From an uncultured Christensenella sp. (GTDB lineage Bacteria > Bacillota > Clostridia > Christensenellales > Borkfalkiaceae), in NCBI GenBank assembly GCA_910586065.1, contig CAJUGI010000002.1, forward strand, positions 263,728 through 327,727: DNA of 64,000 nt, given 5' to 3'. Positions 50,207 through 60,595 of this stretch are shown here, one piece after another (the first letter of the stretch is position 1; each line of letters starts with the position of its first letter). Both the position numbers and the translations under genes were made by a program. Under the pieces are notes generated by a model. It had not been told where the DNA came from. It did not search any database and saw nothing but the letters and a program-made list of their open reading frames with translations.

Positions 50207-52075
50207 TTAGCCTCCGATTTTCGCCATAAATGCCGACTTGACTTCCCGCAACGCGGCGTATGCGATTACTTTTGACATCGTGCCGTCAATCTTGTTGCCG
50301 ATGTAGCCGTTTATTTTACAAGGCATTACAAACCCGTTTTTATCAACGCGGACGGCTGTGTTGCGGAAGTTCCAACGGCAAATATCGTTGTTGTTGTAAT
50401 TGATAAGCCGCGCCCGTAAATCGGTTTCGATGTTGCGGGTCGGCACGTTAAGCGCGTCGGTCGTCATTCGTATTTTGCGCGGCACTTCTTTACCGAATTT
50501 TTGCGCGATTTCTTTCGCGAAGTCCTTTGCGTGCCATTCGTCGTAACCGACCGTAAGCGGGCGTATATTGTATTGCTTGAATATATCCCAAATGTAATTT
50601 GATACAACCGTATCGTCGATTACGTTGTCTTGCACAATGCGCACCAACCCCGCGTCCGCCCATTCGATGTAATTCTTTTTTTCGGGGTTAGTGGGGGAGT
50701 CGGTCGATTGCCCGTCGCCCGCTTTAACCGCCGTAACAAAGTACATCGTATGCAAGTATTTGACGGGGTCGTTCGGGCGCATAAATAAAAACGTGCAAGC
50801 GCAAAGGTCGTTTGTTTCGGCAAGGTCGACCCCGACAACACACCAACAATGCGCAAAGTCGGCAATATCGAACGTGGCGGGACAATCAATGTATTTTTCC
50901 TCTAACCACGCGTTACTCGCTAATTGCTTGACGTTAAATTCCTTTGCAAGAATAAACGCTCGGTCGCTTCCGCTGTGGCGGGCGGTGTCGACTTTTTCCC
51001 GTAAATACGACCGCTTTTTCGATATGCCTAACATAGGATTTGACTTCGTCCAACTGCGCTCGTCGTTCCAAATTTCCGCCTCGCTGTCTTGCGTATATAG
51101 CCATATCAACCAACGCGACGGGTCGGTTTTCGCCTCGCCTTTAAGTGCTTCCCGCGCGTCGGATAGCCGCTCGTCAAGATAGCCGTCGCGCACAATGCCT
51201 TCGGTCGTGATTTCAAAATAAAGCGGCTCGTCCTGCGTTGATACCGATGTTTTAAGGGGCAATATTGTTGAATTGTCCTTCATTTCGTGAATTTCGTCAA
51301 CGACCGCAAGTGTAAGATTTCGACCTTCCTTTGCGCCCTGCTTCGCCGACATTATTTCGATTGACCCCTTGTTTTGCTTCGAGAATTTGCCCGTTTTGCG
51401 GCGTTGCTTCGGGTTGCCGAAAAATATACCTTTGTTGTTTTTGCGGGTAACGCGCGATATTGCCCGCGACTCTTCCCGAAAAGCGTTGACGGCGTTAAAT
51501 ACGAGCGCGGCTTGCGCATAATCGTTTGACGCGCACATTACCGATTGCCCCATACCGCCGCAAAACCATTCGGCAAAGATAAGGGCGGCGACGAGCGGGG
51601 TTTTTCCGTTTTTGCGGGCGACAAGGAATAAAACCTCTTGAAAACGCCGCGCCCAACCCGCGCCGTATGACAACTCGGTATCGTAAACGTAAAACCCGAA
51701 TATCGCCTCCGTAAATGCCTTTTGGAATAATTGCATTTTGAACGGTTTACCCGCGAAGGGGGCTTGAAAAAGTTTCATTTCGTTTTCGATAAATGCAATT
51801 CGTTTGTGCGCCGCTTTAAGTGTAAAACGGTATTTGCCGCCGCCCGCGAAAATATCTTGTATCAACATTTCGAGCGTGGTTTTCAGTTCGCGCCCGACGA
51901 CGATTTCCCCCGAACGGCAACGCTTGTAATATTCAATCAAAAAACTATGCTCGCCGTCGACGGTATCGCTTAATGCTTGCCAACCTGTAAGCGGGTCAAT
52001 TTCGGGGTTTGCAAGCGTCCAATCTGCGGGGGCGGGCGTAGCCGCTTCCGTGCCGTTAATCGTTGTCGTCGTCAT
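50207..52075 (-). CDS. terL: Terminase large subunit (copy B)
   Basis: Identical to 16764-18632. Confidence 0.95.
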   Translation of the reverse strand: MTTTTINGTEAATPAPADWTLANPEIDPLTGWQALSDTVDGEHSFLIEYYKRCRSGEIVVGRELKTTLEMLIQDIFAGGGKYRFTLKAAHKRIAFIENEMKLFQAPFAGKPFKMQLFQKAFTEAIFGFYVYDTELSYGAGWARRFQEVLFLVARKNGKTPLVAALIFAEWFCGGMGQSVMCASNDYAQAALVFNAVNAFREESRAISRVTRKNNKGIFFGNPKQRRKTGKFSKQNKGSIEIMSAKQGAKEGRNLTLAVVDEIHEMKDNSTILPLKTSVSTQDEPLYFEITTEGIVRDGYLDERLSDAREALKGEAKTDPSRWLIWLYTQDSEAEIWNDERSWTKSNPMLGISKKRSYLREKVDTARHSGSDRAFILAKEFNVKQLASNAWLEEKYIDCPATFDIADFAHCWCVVGVDLAETNDLCACTFLFMRPNDPVKYLHTMYFVTAVKAGDGQSTDSPTNPEKKNYIEWADAGLVRIVQDNVIDDTVVSNYIWDIFKQYNIRPLTVGYDEWHAKDFAKEIAQKFGKEVPRKIRMTTDALNVPTRNIETDLRARLINYNNNDICRWNFRNTAVRVDKNGFVMPCKINGYIGNKIDGTMSKVIAYAALREVKSAFMAKIGG

Positions 52076-52403
52076 AAGCCGATAAATCGTCGCCGTCGTC
52101 GCCGTTTAAGCCGCCGAGCAATTCCTTGTTAAGTTTTTGCATTGCCGAAGTGTATTGCGCCATATACTTGACCCGCGCCCGACCCGCCGCCGTTTCCCGC
52201 TGTATAGACGGGTTTTTCGGGTCGTAAATTATCGACGGCAATTCTTTGATTGCTTCCAAACACGCAAAAACCTCCGCGACCTTGCGGATAAGTTCGTCGT
52301 AAATTTGTAACTTGATTTCGTCCACGCCCGCCGCCTTGTATAAATCGACGAGCCGCTTGTATTCGCCGTCGGCAAGCGTTTTTTTGTCTTTGCTTTTTTT
52401 CAT
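52056..52403 (-). CDS. Terminase small subunit-like protein (copy B)
   Basis: Identical to 18613-18960. Confidence 0.5.
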   Translation of the reverse strand: MKKSKDKKTLADGEYKRLVDLYKAAGVDEIKLQIYDELIRKVAEVFACLEAIKELPSIIYDPKNPSIQRETAAGRARVKYMAQYTSAMQKLNKELLGGLNGDDGDDLSAYDDDND

Positions 52404-52528
52404 TTCCGCCTCCTTTTTGGAATTTGAAAACTTTTCGCCCGAAAAGTCAAAACTTCGGTGTGAATTTTTTTTACCTGCGGCCTGGAGTCTTTTCGGGTTT
52501 CAAAAATTTTGCAAGGATAGGGGGGGTA

Positions 52529-53224
52529 TTATTCCGTATAACGTGCAAAATATTTTTCTATCCAACCGACAACCGCGTCGCGCGTTGCCGCTTGCTTGAT
52601 TGTTTCGTGCGCCCGCTTGATACATTCCGCCTTCGATGTGTCGATGTGTACAAAGTTTATCACGTCGGGCGGATATTCCCGCGCAAGACTGTCGCGGTCT
52701 ATGCGGTCGGGATATGTGCCGATTATGTACGCGTCTTGCCAACGGCGGCGCGGCGTTGCCGTGCGTATTTCGTCAAGTAAATAATCACGCAAGGCGAACG
52801 CGACGCGCTTTGTTGCGTCGGGTTTATCATATTGCCCGCATACGCATATTGCGCCGTGTATTCGGTCAAGGTCGACAACAATATCGTTGCGTGTGGCAAC
52901 GCTTTGTACATACGTTGATTTGCCCGCGCACGGTGCGCCGTAAACGACGTAAACGTGCTTTTGACCGACAACATTACCAAAACGCGCGTGCGCCGCGTTG
53001 TGGCAATCGTGGCACAATACTTCGATGTTTGCGGGGTTTAGCGTGATATTTACGTCGTCGATGTTGTCGAGCGTAAGTTCGGTTATATGGTGCGGTCGCA
53101 ATTCGTCAATATCGAATACGCCGCCGCAACGGGCGCAAATTCCGCCGCTTTTTATCTTGCAATACTGCGCAAGCGTTAAATACTCTTTGCGGCAATAAAA
53201 GGCGTGTATCGGGTCAAGCGGCAT
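52529..53224 (-). CDS. HNH endonuclease-kinase fusion (copy B)
   Basis: Identical to 19086-19781. Confidence 0.85.
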   Translation of the reverse strand: MPLDPIHAFYCRKEYLTLAQYCKIKSGGICARCGGVFDIDELRPHHITELTLDNIDDVNITLNPANIEVLCHDCHNAAHARFGNVVGQKHVYVVYGAPCAGKSTYVQSVATRNDIVVDLDRIHGAICVCGQYDKPDATKRVAFALRDYLLDEIRTATPRRRWQDAYIIGTYPDRIDRDSLAREYPPDVINFVHIDTSKAECIKRAHETIKQAATRDAVVGWIEKYFARYTE

Positions 53225-53226
53225 AA

Positions 53227-53823
53227 TCAAATACCCTCCCAACCGTCGGGCAATTTGCCCTCTTTTGCAAGTTCCAACGCCTTTTTGCGTAATTCGATTG
53301 CTTGCGGGTCGCGTGCAAATTCGCCCGAAAAACGGTTGATTAGCAAGAATTGTATCATACCCGCGTCGGGCTTTGCGTACTTGCGGTCGACGTATGTTTT
53401 GGTGTGCGGTTTGCCGTCGATAATGACCGTTGTCGTGTGGGTTTCCTCGTAGTAATAACCGACCGCGACGCGGTATGCGTTATCGAGTAAGTCGGCTTTT
53501 CCCGCTTCGCGCGCGCGTAAAAGCGTTTCGGTTAGTTCGGGATAATCTTTTTTGTATTGCGCCCATTGCGTTTTACCCACGCCGTAAAATTTGCATATAT
53601 CGCCTTCAGTAACCATACATCGCGCATAACGCTCTATATCCGCCAAATAAGGTAAAACCTTATTTGCGTATTGTGATTTTGCGCCGCGTTTTCCCGTTTC
53701 TGCGGCGTTATCCGCTTCGGCGGGCGGTTTTGCGTCCGCTTTCTTTCGAGCCTTGACGGGCTGTTTTTTGCCCTTTGTCGCGGCTGTTTTCTTTTCGGTG
53801 TCGTTTCGGGGTTGTTTCGGCAT
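53227..53823 (-). CDS. Terminase small subunit-like DNA-binding protein (copy B)
   Basis: Identical to 19784-20380. Confidence 0.65.
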   Translation of the reverse strand: MPKQPRNDTEKKTAATKGKKQPVKARKKADAKPPAEADNAAETGKRGAKSQYANKVLPYLADIERYARCMVTEGDICKFYGVGKTQWAQYKKDYPELTETLLRAREAGKADLLDNAYRVAVGYYYEETHTTTVIIDGKPHTKTYVDRKYAKPDAGMIQFLLINRFSGEFARDPQAIELRKKALELAKEGKLPDGWEGI

Positions 53824-53847
53824 TATTGACCTCCTTGTTTCGGTATT

Positions 53848-54057
53848 TTATTTGTTGCCGATGTCAAGCAAAATTTTTGAGAGAATAAAGCACGGCAAAA
53901 CGGCAAGCGCGATTAAAAGCGGCACGCACGCGCCGAGCCAAGATAGGGGAGTCGCGCCGCAAAGTTTACAAACGACGAATATTGCCGATAGCGGCACGCA
54001 AACCACAATTACAAGCAACGTAACAACGTAAATTGCCGATATTATTTTTTTAAGCAT
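53848..54057 (-). CDS. Two-span small membrane protein (copy B)
   Basis: Identical to 20405-20614. Confidence 0.65.
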   Translation of the reverse strand: MLKKIISAIYVVTLLVIVVCVPLSAIFVVCKLCGATPLSWLGACVPLLIALAVLPCFILSKILLDIGNK

Positions 54058-54308
54058 TTTTTACCTCCGATTTTCTTGATACTTAAAACCGCCCAACCGT
54101 CGGTCAAGCCGATAAAGCCCTTCAAGATGTGCGTTATTGTTGCCGTAAGCCGCCGCCCCGTATATTGCCCGTTTTCCCATTCGCGCAATATCAACATATC
54201 GCCGACGGCGTAATTTCGGTCGTCAAACCGCAATTCGTAAGTTTTTACACCTTTGTCAACTGCGGCGTAATATTCGGGTAAAATTTTCAAGTCGTGTATT
54301 TGTGCCAT
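54042..54308 (-). CDS. DUF3850 protein (copy B)
   Basis: Identical to 20599-20865. Confidence 0.8.
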   Translation of the reverse strand: MAQIHDLKILPEYYAAVDKGVKTYELRFDDRNYAVGDMLILREWENGQYTGRRLTATITHILKGFIGLTDGWAVLSIKKIGGKKCLKK

Positions 54309-55045
54309 TTTGCGCCTCCGTGAATAAATAATTTTTCGACGCGCTTTTGCTTGTCGCGGTTGTTTAAGTGCGTCGTTATTTCGTGTTGCCAAATACAAAC
54401 GAAGTCGTCGGGCGCGGTGTATTCGCTTACGATTACGATATGACCCGCCGCCGTTTGCTTCCTGCACCAATTCCAAAACTCCGCCGTATCGAATTTGCCG
54501 CCGCCGTAACCGATACCGTCCGAATACGGCGGGTCGCAATAAACAAGCACGCGCTCCCGTTCGGGGAGTCGCAATTCCCGATAATCGGCGTTGCCGACAA
54601 GGATATTGCGCAAGGCGGGTAATTGACGGCGAAAATTCTCGCGTGCTTCGATAAAGTAATTTCGCGTTTTGCCGCCTTTTATGACTGCCGTCGCACCATA
54701 GCAACCGCCGTACACGCGGGCATTGTAAGAGCCGAATAAAAGCACCGCCGCCCGATACCAACGGGCGTATTTGTCGGGGTTGTCCCGCACGTCGTAATAT
54801 TCGGCGCGGGTCGGCGTTTCCAATTCGTCCAAAAGTGCGGGGTTTTCGCGGCACGTTTCGACGAGTTCGCATACAAGCGGGTCAATATCGTTGCCGAGCC
54901 TGTATTCGCATTGTATTTTATCAATCACGTTAAAACCGCCCGCAAACGGCTCGACGTACTGCTTGATGTTGTACGCGGATATGTAGCGTTGCAAAATCGG
55001 GATGATTTCGTTTGCGATTTTTGCCTTACTGCCGATGTATTTCAT
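54287..55045 (-). CDS. DNA adenine methyltransferase, D12 class (copy B)
   Basis: Identical to 20844-21602. Confidence 0.88.
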   Translation of the reverse strand: MKYIGSKAKIANEIIPILQRYISAYNIKQYVEPFAGGFNVIDKIQCEYRLGNDIDPLVCELVETCRENPALLDELETPTRAEYYDVRDNPDKYARWYRAAVLLFGSYNARVYGGCYGATAVIKGGKTRNYFIEARENFRRQLPALRNILVGNADYRELRLPERERVLVYCDPPYSDGIGYGGGKFDTAEFWNWCRKQTAAGHIVIVSEYTAPDDFVCIWQHEITTHLNNRDKQKRVEKLFIHGGAKWHKYTT

Positions 55046-55049
55046 TTTT

Positions 55050-55919
55050 TCACTCCTTGCGTTTCATTTTGACGTACACATACGCGCCCGTCGTGTATTC
55101 GCTTGTTTTCTTTGTGATGTCCGTCATTTGATAGCCCTTGTAAAGTCCCTCAAAAACGGAATAGGGGTTGACCTTGTCGTACATAATGCGGTTTACCTTG
55201 CGCCGCGTAAACTTTGTGTCCGATACTGTGATTTGCGGCTTTTTCAAGTTCTTTGACGCGACGTATCGTTTGAGTCCTTTCGGGTCTTTCATACAATACC
55301 GCGCCATACCCTCGTAACCGCTGTCGTCCGCAACGAGCCGACGTACATTGTTGCGCCCGCCGTTGCCCCATAAGTCCTCCATTTTGTCGCGGTCGGCAAA
55401 GTTCGTTACGAGGTGATGGTGCATACGGTGTTTGCCTTTCTTTTCGTCGTTTTCAAATTCCGTCCAATAAACGTATTTGAACGGCGGGAAGTTGTGTCGT
55501 TCGGCATAGTGCTTTAATCTGCGAATAAACTTTTGTATTTCCTTTTGTGCGTCCGCATACGTTTTCGGGAGTCGCTTCTCGCTGTAAGTGAACGTCGCCC
55601 AAAAGTCCGCGTCGGTAAAATTCGCATTGATAAGCCGTACAACGGTTTTGACTGCATTTTTGTAATTGAGCCGCTTTTGCGCTTCGCGGCTTTCCTTTGT
55701 TTTCCTTGCCCTTGATGTAGACGTGTGTGTTTCCCATATCGGGTAAACCTCGACTTCAAGCACGTTGCCGCTTTTAATCGTCTTTGTTCGATACTTGACG
55801 ATGTGCGGGTCGGATAGCGATTGCAAGAGAGCGTCGCTTTCCGCTTCCCGCGCTTCGTCGCCGAATATCTCGTCATAGTTGTATTTGTGCGGGTCGAGTG
55901 TGTAGTAGCGTTTTGCCAT
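55050..55919 (-). CDS. HUH rolling-circle Rep (copy B)
   Basis: Identical to 21607-22476. Confidence 0.82.
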   Translation of the reverse strand: MAKRYYTLDPHKYNYDEIFGDEAREAESDALLQSLSDPHIVKYRTKTIKSGNVLEVEVYPIWETHTSTSRARKTKESREAQKRLNYKNAVKTVVRLINANFTDADFWATFTYSEKRLPKTYADAQKEIQKFIRRLKHYAERHNFPPFKYVYWTEFENDEKKGKHRMHHHLVTNFADRDKMEDLWGNGGRNNVRRLVADDSGYEGMARYCMKDPKGLKRYVASKNLKKPQITVSDTKFTRRKVNRIMYDKVNPYSVFEGLYKGYQMTDITKKTSEYTTGAYVYVKMKRKE

Positions 55920-56194
55920 ATTGCCTCCGATAAATTGCTTTAACGTAAAAGACAAAGAATAGCCAAAAAAGCGGGGGACAACACGCGGGGGCTAAAATGG
56001 GGCTTGTTCTTTCTTTATCGAGTTTATCAAACGCCCCCGATGTTTTCCCCCGCCGCCCCCTTTCTCGACCCCCGATGTAGTTTACCGATAAGGGGAAGGA
56101 GCGCGGGGCGCGTTGTCTTTTTTCCTGCTTGCGTCGTTGATACGATAATACTTCATTACGAGGACGCAAAAGCACGGTTTTTGTATGCAAAACA

Positions 56195-56223
56195 TTGACA
56201 CTTCGCCGCCGATGTGGTATAAT
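56195..56223 (+). promoter_or_regulatory. Consensus plus-strand promoter (copy B)
   Basis: TTGACA, 17-bp spacer, TATAAT; same as 22752-22780. Confidence 0.85.
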
Positions 56224-56229
56224 ATTATC

Positions 56230-56309
56230 GGTTTGATTGATACGCATTTTGTGTCAAGTTTCGCGGGCGGTCGGAAGTGCCAATTTCGACCGCCCGTTCC
56301 TTGTCTTTA
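56230..56309 (+). ncRNA. Short plus-strand RNA (copy B)
   Basis: Same predicted RNA and hairpin as 22787-22866. Confidence 0.5.
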
Positions 56310-56321
56310 ATTGTGGTTTAT

Positions 56322-56894
56322 TTACTTGTTGCCGTTCGGCGTTCTTGCGTCGTCGGCTTTTTCTTTTGCTTCGATTGTGGATAACCGAGCGTCGAGCGCG
56401 GCGACCGCTTGCCGCACAAAGTCGCTTTTACTTAAATAGCCGAGTTTTCGCAATGCTTCGGGCGCGAATACGCGCTCGGCAACGTCGCGGGGTATTTCGA
56501 CTGTAAGATTGTACAAGCCTTTTACGCGGCGACGTTCGCGTTTCTTTGCCGCTTCCGCCGTCGGTGCGGGGTTGTCCGCATTTGCCATAAAAAGGCGTAC
56601 ATCGTGGTTTATAGCCGCCGCAAGTTCGGCGGGCGACATCTTTGCGTCGAGTCCTTCGATTTTGATTGTAGGCGGCGGCGCAAGCGTGATTTCGTCGCGG
56701 TCGTAAATATCGAGCGGGTCGCAAGCGAGCGTTTTACATATCGTTGCAAGCGTTGGCGGCGTGGGTAAGCAAACGCCGTTTACGAATTTACTCATTAAAG
56801 ACGTATCGACTCGCGGGTCGGTTTTGCGTACCTTTTCGGCAACCGCCTTTTGCATTACGCCGCGTTGTATCATTAGTTTTTTGTAACGGGGCAT
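56322..56894 (-). CDS. HTH/RHH-like DNA-binding protein (copy B)
   Basis: Identical to 22879-23451. Confidence 0.65.
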   Translation of the reverse strand: MPRYKKLMIQRGVMQKAVAEKVRKTDPRVDTSLMSKFVNGVCLPTPPTLATICKTLACDPLDIYDRDEITLAPPPTIKIEGLDAKMSPAELAAAINHDVRLFMANADNPAPTAEAAKKRERRRVKGLYNLTVEIPRDVAERVFAPEALRKLGYLSKSDFVRQAVAALDARLSTIEAKEKADDARTPNGNK

Positions 56895-57454
56895 TATGTA
56901 CCTCCCGCCGCCGATGTGGGCGGCTCGTCCGCCTTGTCGATAAGTTTCAAGGCGTAATATTCGCGCAACGCAAGGAATACGTCGCAATCGTAGCATTTAC
57001 CCGCCGCCCGAATATCGGGGCAATAACAATGAGCGTCGCATAAATCACGGCGGGCGACTACTTCCGCCGCCTTGTATGGTATCGCGTATTCGTCGTTTTC
57101 GCCGATACCAACCACGCGGCGCGGGTTGACCGCATTTGTGTCGACGTATATATCCGCGTAAATCTTGCGCGTATCGCCGCCGTAACGGTTGATATTATCG
57201 GGGACGTTTTCGTTGATGTAGTCAAACACAATGCCGCGCTCTTTGCACCACGCAACCGCCGCGTCCAAAAGTGCGCCGTTTCTGCAAGTGTGCAAAATAA
57301 TGATGTTTCCCGCCGCCGCAAGTTTCTTTATATAATATAAGGAATAGGGGAGCGGCTCGCCGATGTTCGGGTATGCGTCTTTGCATAGTGTACCGTCAAA
57401 GTCGACGGCAACGATTTTCGGGGTTTTTATTATTTTCTTTTGGTCTTTTTGCAT
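56894..57454 (-). CDS. HAD-like phosphatase (copy B)
   Basis: Identical to 23451-24011. Confidence 0.75.
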   Translation of the reverse strand: MQKDQKKIIKTPKIVAVDFDGTLCKDAYPNIGEPLPYSLYYIKKLAAAGNIIILHTCRNGALLDAAVAWCKERGIVFDYINENVPDNINRYGGDTRKIYADIYVDTNAVNPRRVVGIGENDEYAIPYKAAEVVARRDLCDAHCYCPDIRAAGKCYDCDVFLALREYYALKLIDKADEPPTSAAGGT

Positions 57455-57639
57455 TTGTCCGCTCCTTTGCAATACTGCGGGCGGTCGGGCGGTGTGATTT
57501 TTAACCACAAACCCGCCGCGCCGTTAAACGCGCTTGTAAGCCCGCCCGTGCGGTCGGTTGTTAATTCGATTGTCGAGTCGGGGTTTTTGTTGATAGCGTT
57601 TATAAGTTCGCCGAGTTCTTTTATTGTGTACTTTTCCAT
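57430..57639 (-). CDS. Small protein, unknown (copy B)
   Basis: Identical to 23987-24196. Confidence 0.6.
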   Translation of the reverse strand: MEKYTIKELGELINAINKNPDSTIELTTDRTGGLTSAFNGAAGLWLKITPPDRPQYCKGADKCKKTKRK

Positions 57640-57860
57640 TATTCCGCCTCCTTCGCGGGTTGTATTTCGCCGATAGTGTAACCGTACTTTTTGCAAAGTT
57701 TTTGTAACCGCTTAAAAAAGCGTTTTGTCTTTGTGATGTCTGCCCGCATAGTGAGCCGCACTTGCCCGCCGCTTCCGTCGGGTTTCGGCATTGTGGGCGT
57801 TATTGTTTGTTCAATCGGTATCGTAAAGGCAACGTCGACGCGTTGCGGTAAACTTGTCAT
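57639..57860 (-). CDS. Small basic protein, unknown (copy B)
   Basis: Identical to 24196-24417. Confidence 0.6.
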   Translation of the reverse strand: MTSLPQRVDVAFTIPIEQTITPTMPKPDGSGGQVRLTMRADITKTKRFFKRLQKLCKKYGYTIGEIQPAKEAE

Positions 57861-57861
57861 A

Positions 57862-58380
57862 TCAAACCTCCACGCGAAAACCGTCGGAATACGCAAGCGC
57901 GATTACGATTGCGCCCTTGCTGTTCGTGGATATTGCAACCTTCACGCGCCCGAAGTTTAAGTTCGCTTTTTCGACCTGCGCGTCGATTACGGCAACGCCG
58001 CAATTAAATAAAAGATTGTAAAGCGCGTCGGTGTATTCGACCCCGCGTTCTTTCGTAAAGTAAGCCGATACATCGTCAAGGGCTTTGCGCAATTTGTTGA
58101 TGTTCTTTTCGCGCTTTTCCGCCCGTTCGAGTTCCGCTTGATATTCGCGGGCTTGCGGGCAATCGCATTGTCGCGTTGCCGCTTCGTTCGCCGCTTCCGC
58201 GTCGGCGTATTTGTCGACGGGGAGTATCTGCCGCCCGCAAAAGCGGCACGTCGGCAAAATAGGGGAGTCGGGCGAGCCGCCGCCCTGCGACGCTTTCGCG
58301 TGTTCGATGTTGTGCTCCTGCGCGTCCGCGATTGCGTCGGCGTATTCGGGTTGATACCCGTTGAGCGGGTTGTTTGTCAT
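57862..58380 (-). CDS. Cys-containing helical protein (copy B)
   Basis: Identical to 24419-24937. Confidence 0.6.
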   Translation of the reverse strand: MTNNPLNGYQPEYADAIADAQEHNIEHAKASQGGGSPDSPILPTCRFCGRQILPVDKYADAEAANEAATRQCDCPQAREYQAELERAEKREKNINKLRKALDDVSAYFTKERGVEYTDALYNLLFNCGVAVIDAQVEKANLNFGRVKVAISTNSKGAIVIALAYSDGFRVEV

Positions 58381-58382
58381 TT

Positions 58383-58529
58383 CTATATACCTCCGTTTAA
58401 TTTTTGTTGTTGTTTGGTGCAATTCCCTTTACATTTGCCGACGGGTACGCGGCACGTCAAGCAATAGTCGGGTTGCGGTTTTGGTGCGGGTTTCGATTTC
58501 TTTTTATTCGTCGGTTTTGTTTGCTTCAT
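58383..58529 (-). CDS. Very small basic Cys-motif protein (copy B)
   Basis: Identical to 24940-25086. Confidence 0.5.
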   Translation of the reverse strand: MKQTKPTNKKKSKPAPKPQPDYCLTCRVPVGKCKGNCTKQQQKLNGGI

Positions 58530-58764
58530 TTTCCGCCGCCTGTTTTTTAAGATGTTCGGTCGCAACTTCGATAAAGTCCGTTGCGGTTTCTATCGCCTTA
58601 AAATGCGCGTCGCGTCTGCTTCTTGCTTCGTCGTAAACGCGCACAATATAAGCGGTGTTTTTGTGTAAGTTTTCGAGCCGACGCTTTGCGGCGTTTATAC
58701 ATTCTTGAAGGTCGCCGTAAAACGAAAACCCGTTTTTTGTTTTCTTGTAACCGTATTTTGCCAT
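58504..58764 (-). CDS. Small coiled-coil protein (copy B)
   Basis: Identical to 25061-25321. Confidence 0.6.
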   Translation of the reverse strand: MAKYGYKKTKNGFSFYGDLQECINAAKRRLENLHKNTAYIVRVYDEARSRRDAHFKAIETATDFIEVATEHLKKQAAENEANKTDE

Positions 58765-58776
58765 TGTAAGCCTCCT

Positions 58777-59370
58777 TTATTTCGGGTCGTGCTTTGGTGT
58801 AAAATCTACCGCGTAAGCCGTGCCGTGTTCGACGTTGTATGCGTGCAAGCGGTTTATTTCCGCTTCGTTCATTTGCGCCGCAATCGCAAGCGCGGTTTTG
58901 TAGTCGTCGTATATTCCGTCGTGGTATTTCGGGTCGCCCGCAAAAGGTATGTTATACTCGCGGCAAAATTCGTCTACTGTAAATTGCGTTGCGCCCGTAT
59001 TGTCCCTTGATACCCAATGTCCGCCGCCGATTTTGCGGTAAAGAAAAATTTTTATTGTGTGAAAATCGGACGGCTTCCATTCGAGCGTATCGACCGCGTC
59101 CTCGATTGCAAAAACGCGAAAACGGCGGACGGCGTAATTTTCGATGTGTATTGCTTCTGCTTCGACGCGGCATTGCGGGCATTTGAACGTAATACCGTTT
59201 ATTGTTAATTCGCCTTTGCCTTCGCATACGCGGCAAGTGGGGTAAAAACTTTTCGACTCGGCGCGATGTATGCGATAGAATACGTCGCCGATATTTACGG
59301 CGCGGGGTGCGCTGTACTGTATCGTCGCCGATTGTTGCGGGAAGGTCGGTTTATCGACAATGATTTTCAT
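58777..59370 (-). CDS. Early protein with DnaJ-like zinc motif (copy B)
   Basis: Identical to 25334-25927. Confidence 0.6.
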   Translation of the reverse strand: MKIIVDKPTFPQQSATIQYSAPRAVNIGDVFYRIHRAESKSFYPTCRVCEGKGELTINGITFKCPQCRVEAEAIHIENYAVRRFRVFAIEDAVDTLEWKPSDFHTIKIFLYRKIGGGHWVSRDNTGATQFTVDEFCREYNIPFAGDPKYHDGIYDDYKTALAIAAQMNEAEINRLHAYNVEHGTAYAVDFTPKHDPK

Positions 59371-59765
59371 AATGCGCCTCCGTCGTTTAATTGTTGTAAT
59401 TCCGCCGATGTCGCTTCGATAGTTGCGCGGTACTTTTCGTTTTTTGCCGTCATTTCTGCAATGCGTTTTTCGTTACCTGCAATACAGTTTTCGAGCATTT
59501 CCTTTTTGTAAGCAAGAGCCGCCGTATAACTTTCGCAAAAATGTTTGTCGTAAATTTCCATATCCGATTTTTTGACGATGTTTGTCCTATGCCAACGGTT
59601 GAGCGGGTTTGTAAAGTCCTCCAACGGCTCGACGGCGTAGGTTTTCGGCGTTTCTTTGACGACGGCATATTCGGTTATTTCGCCGATACCGTAATAATGC
59701 ATTGCAACGGCGTAAAGTTTTTTGATTTCCTGCGCCTGTTGCGGTGTAGTGGTTTGATTGTTCAT
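59367..59765 (-). CDS. Early coiled-coil protein (copy B)
   Basis: Identical to 25924-26322. Confidence 0.6.
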   Translation of the reverse strand: MNNQTTTPQQAQEIKKLYAVAMHYYGIGEITEYAVVKETPKTYAVEPLEDFTNPLNRWHRTNIVKKSDMEIYDKHFCESYTAALAYKKEMLENCIAGNEKRIAEMTAKNEKYRATIEATSAELQQLNDGGAL

Positions 59766-60493
59766 ATTGTGCCTCCTTTAATTAAATCGAAAATTGATAC
59801 TTGCGACCGTACCGAGTCGAGCCATTGCGTGCCGTCGGCGTATTCGGTCGGCGATATTTCAAACGCGATATAATCACGTTGTAACCGATACGCCGCAACC
59901 GCCGTCGAGCAACTGCCCGCGAACGCGTCCAATATCAAGTCGCCTTCGCGCGTGTGTTGCCGAATAATGCGGGATAGTAGGTCGGTCGGCTTTTGATTTT
60001 GGTGTATTTGTTTTTCGCCCGTAACTTTGTTGTATTTCCATATATCGTCGTATCGGGGCATTTCGGGGTTAAACGGGGCGCGTCCTTTGTTTGCGTAAAT
60101 GATTATTTCGTACCGCTTGCCGTACTGCGCGTCAAGGTCGCCCGCCGTGTGGTTGCCTTTATCCCATATAATAAGGTTTTTTATAGTGAAGTACCGTTCG
60201 ACTTGCTGTTTGAAAAAATCGACTTTGTCGCTCCCGCAAAACATATAAAGCGGGGTATTATCTTTCATTACATCGAATAAAAGGGGGACGAGGTCAATAA
60301 TCAACTGTGGGTCGGTATCGCCTTGAATTGCCTTGCAAAATTTATGTTGCTTGTCTTGCCGCCTGTGGGTTTTGTAGTCTATCAAATACGGCGGGTCGGT
60401 TATTACGCAATCGACGCGCATATCCTGCGCAATCATTTGCCGAATACCGTCAAGGCAATTCATATTGTAAACGCGGTTGCGGTCAAGTATCAT
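59762..60493 (-). CDS. DNA methyltransferase, beta class (copy B)
   Basis: Identical to 26319-27050, including the G8 tract (60500-60507) before the start. Confidence 0.85.
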   Translation of the reverse strand: MILDRNRVYNMNCLDGIRQMIAQDMRVDCVITDPPYLIDYKTHRRQDKQHKFCKAIQGDTDPQLIIDLVPLLFDVMKDNTPLYMFCGSDKVDFFKQQVERYFTIKNLIIWDKGNHTAGDLDAQYGKRYEIIIYANKGRAPFNPEMPRYDDIWKYNKVTGEKQIHQNQKPTDLLSRIIRQHTREGDLILDAFAGSCSTAVAAYRLQRDYIAFEISPTEYADGTQWLDSVRSQVSIFDLIKGGTI

Positions 60494-60595
60494 AAGATAC
60501 CCCCCCCGCAAGAGAGCCGCCGCCAACACGGGCAATATTAAAAGCGTTGTTATTCGTTTAAGCGTTTGCATTGTTGCCTCCGTTTGCCGCTTCCG

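Larger units (their letters stand above)
55920..56321. promoter_or_regulatory. Non-coding Rep upstream region (copy B)
   Basis: Second copy of 22477-22878. Two origins in tandem would let rolling-circle replication release a unit-length circle from the array. Confidence 0.5.
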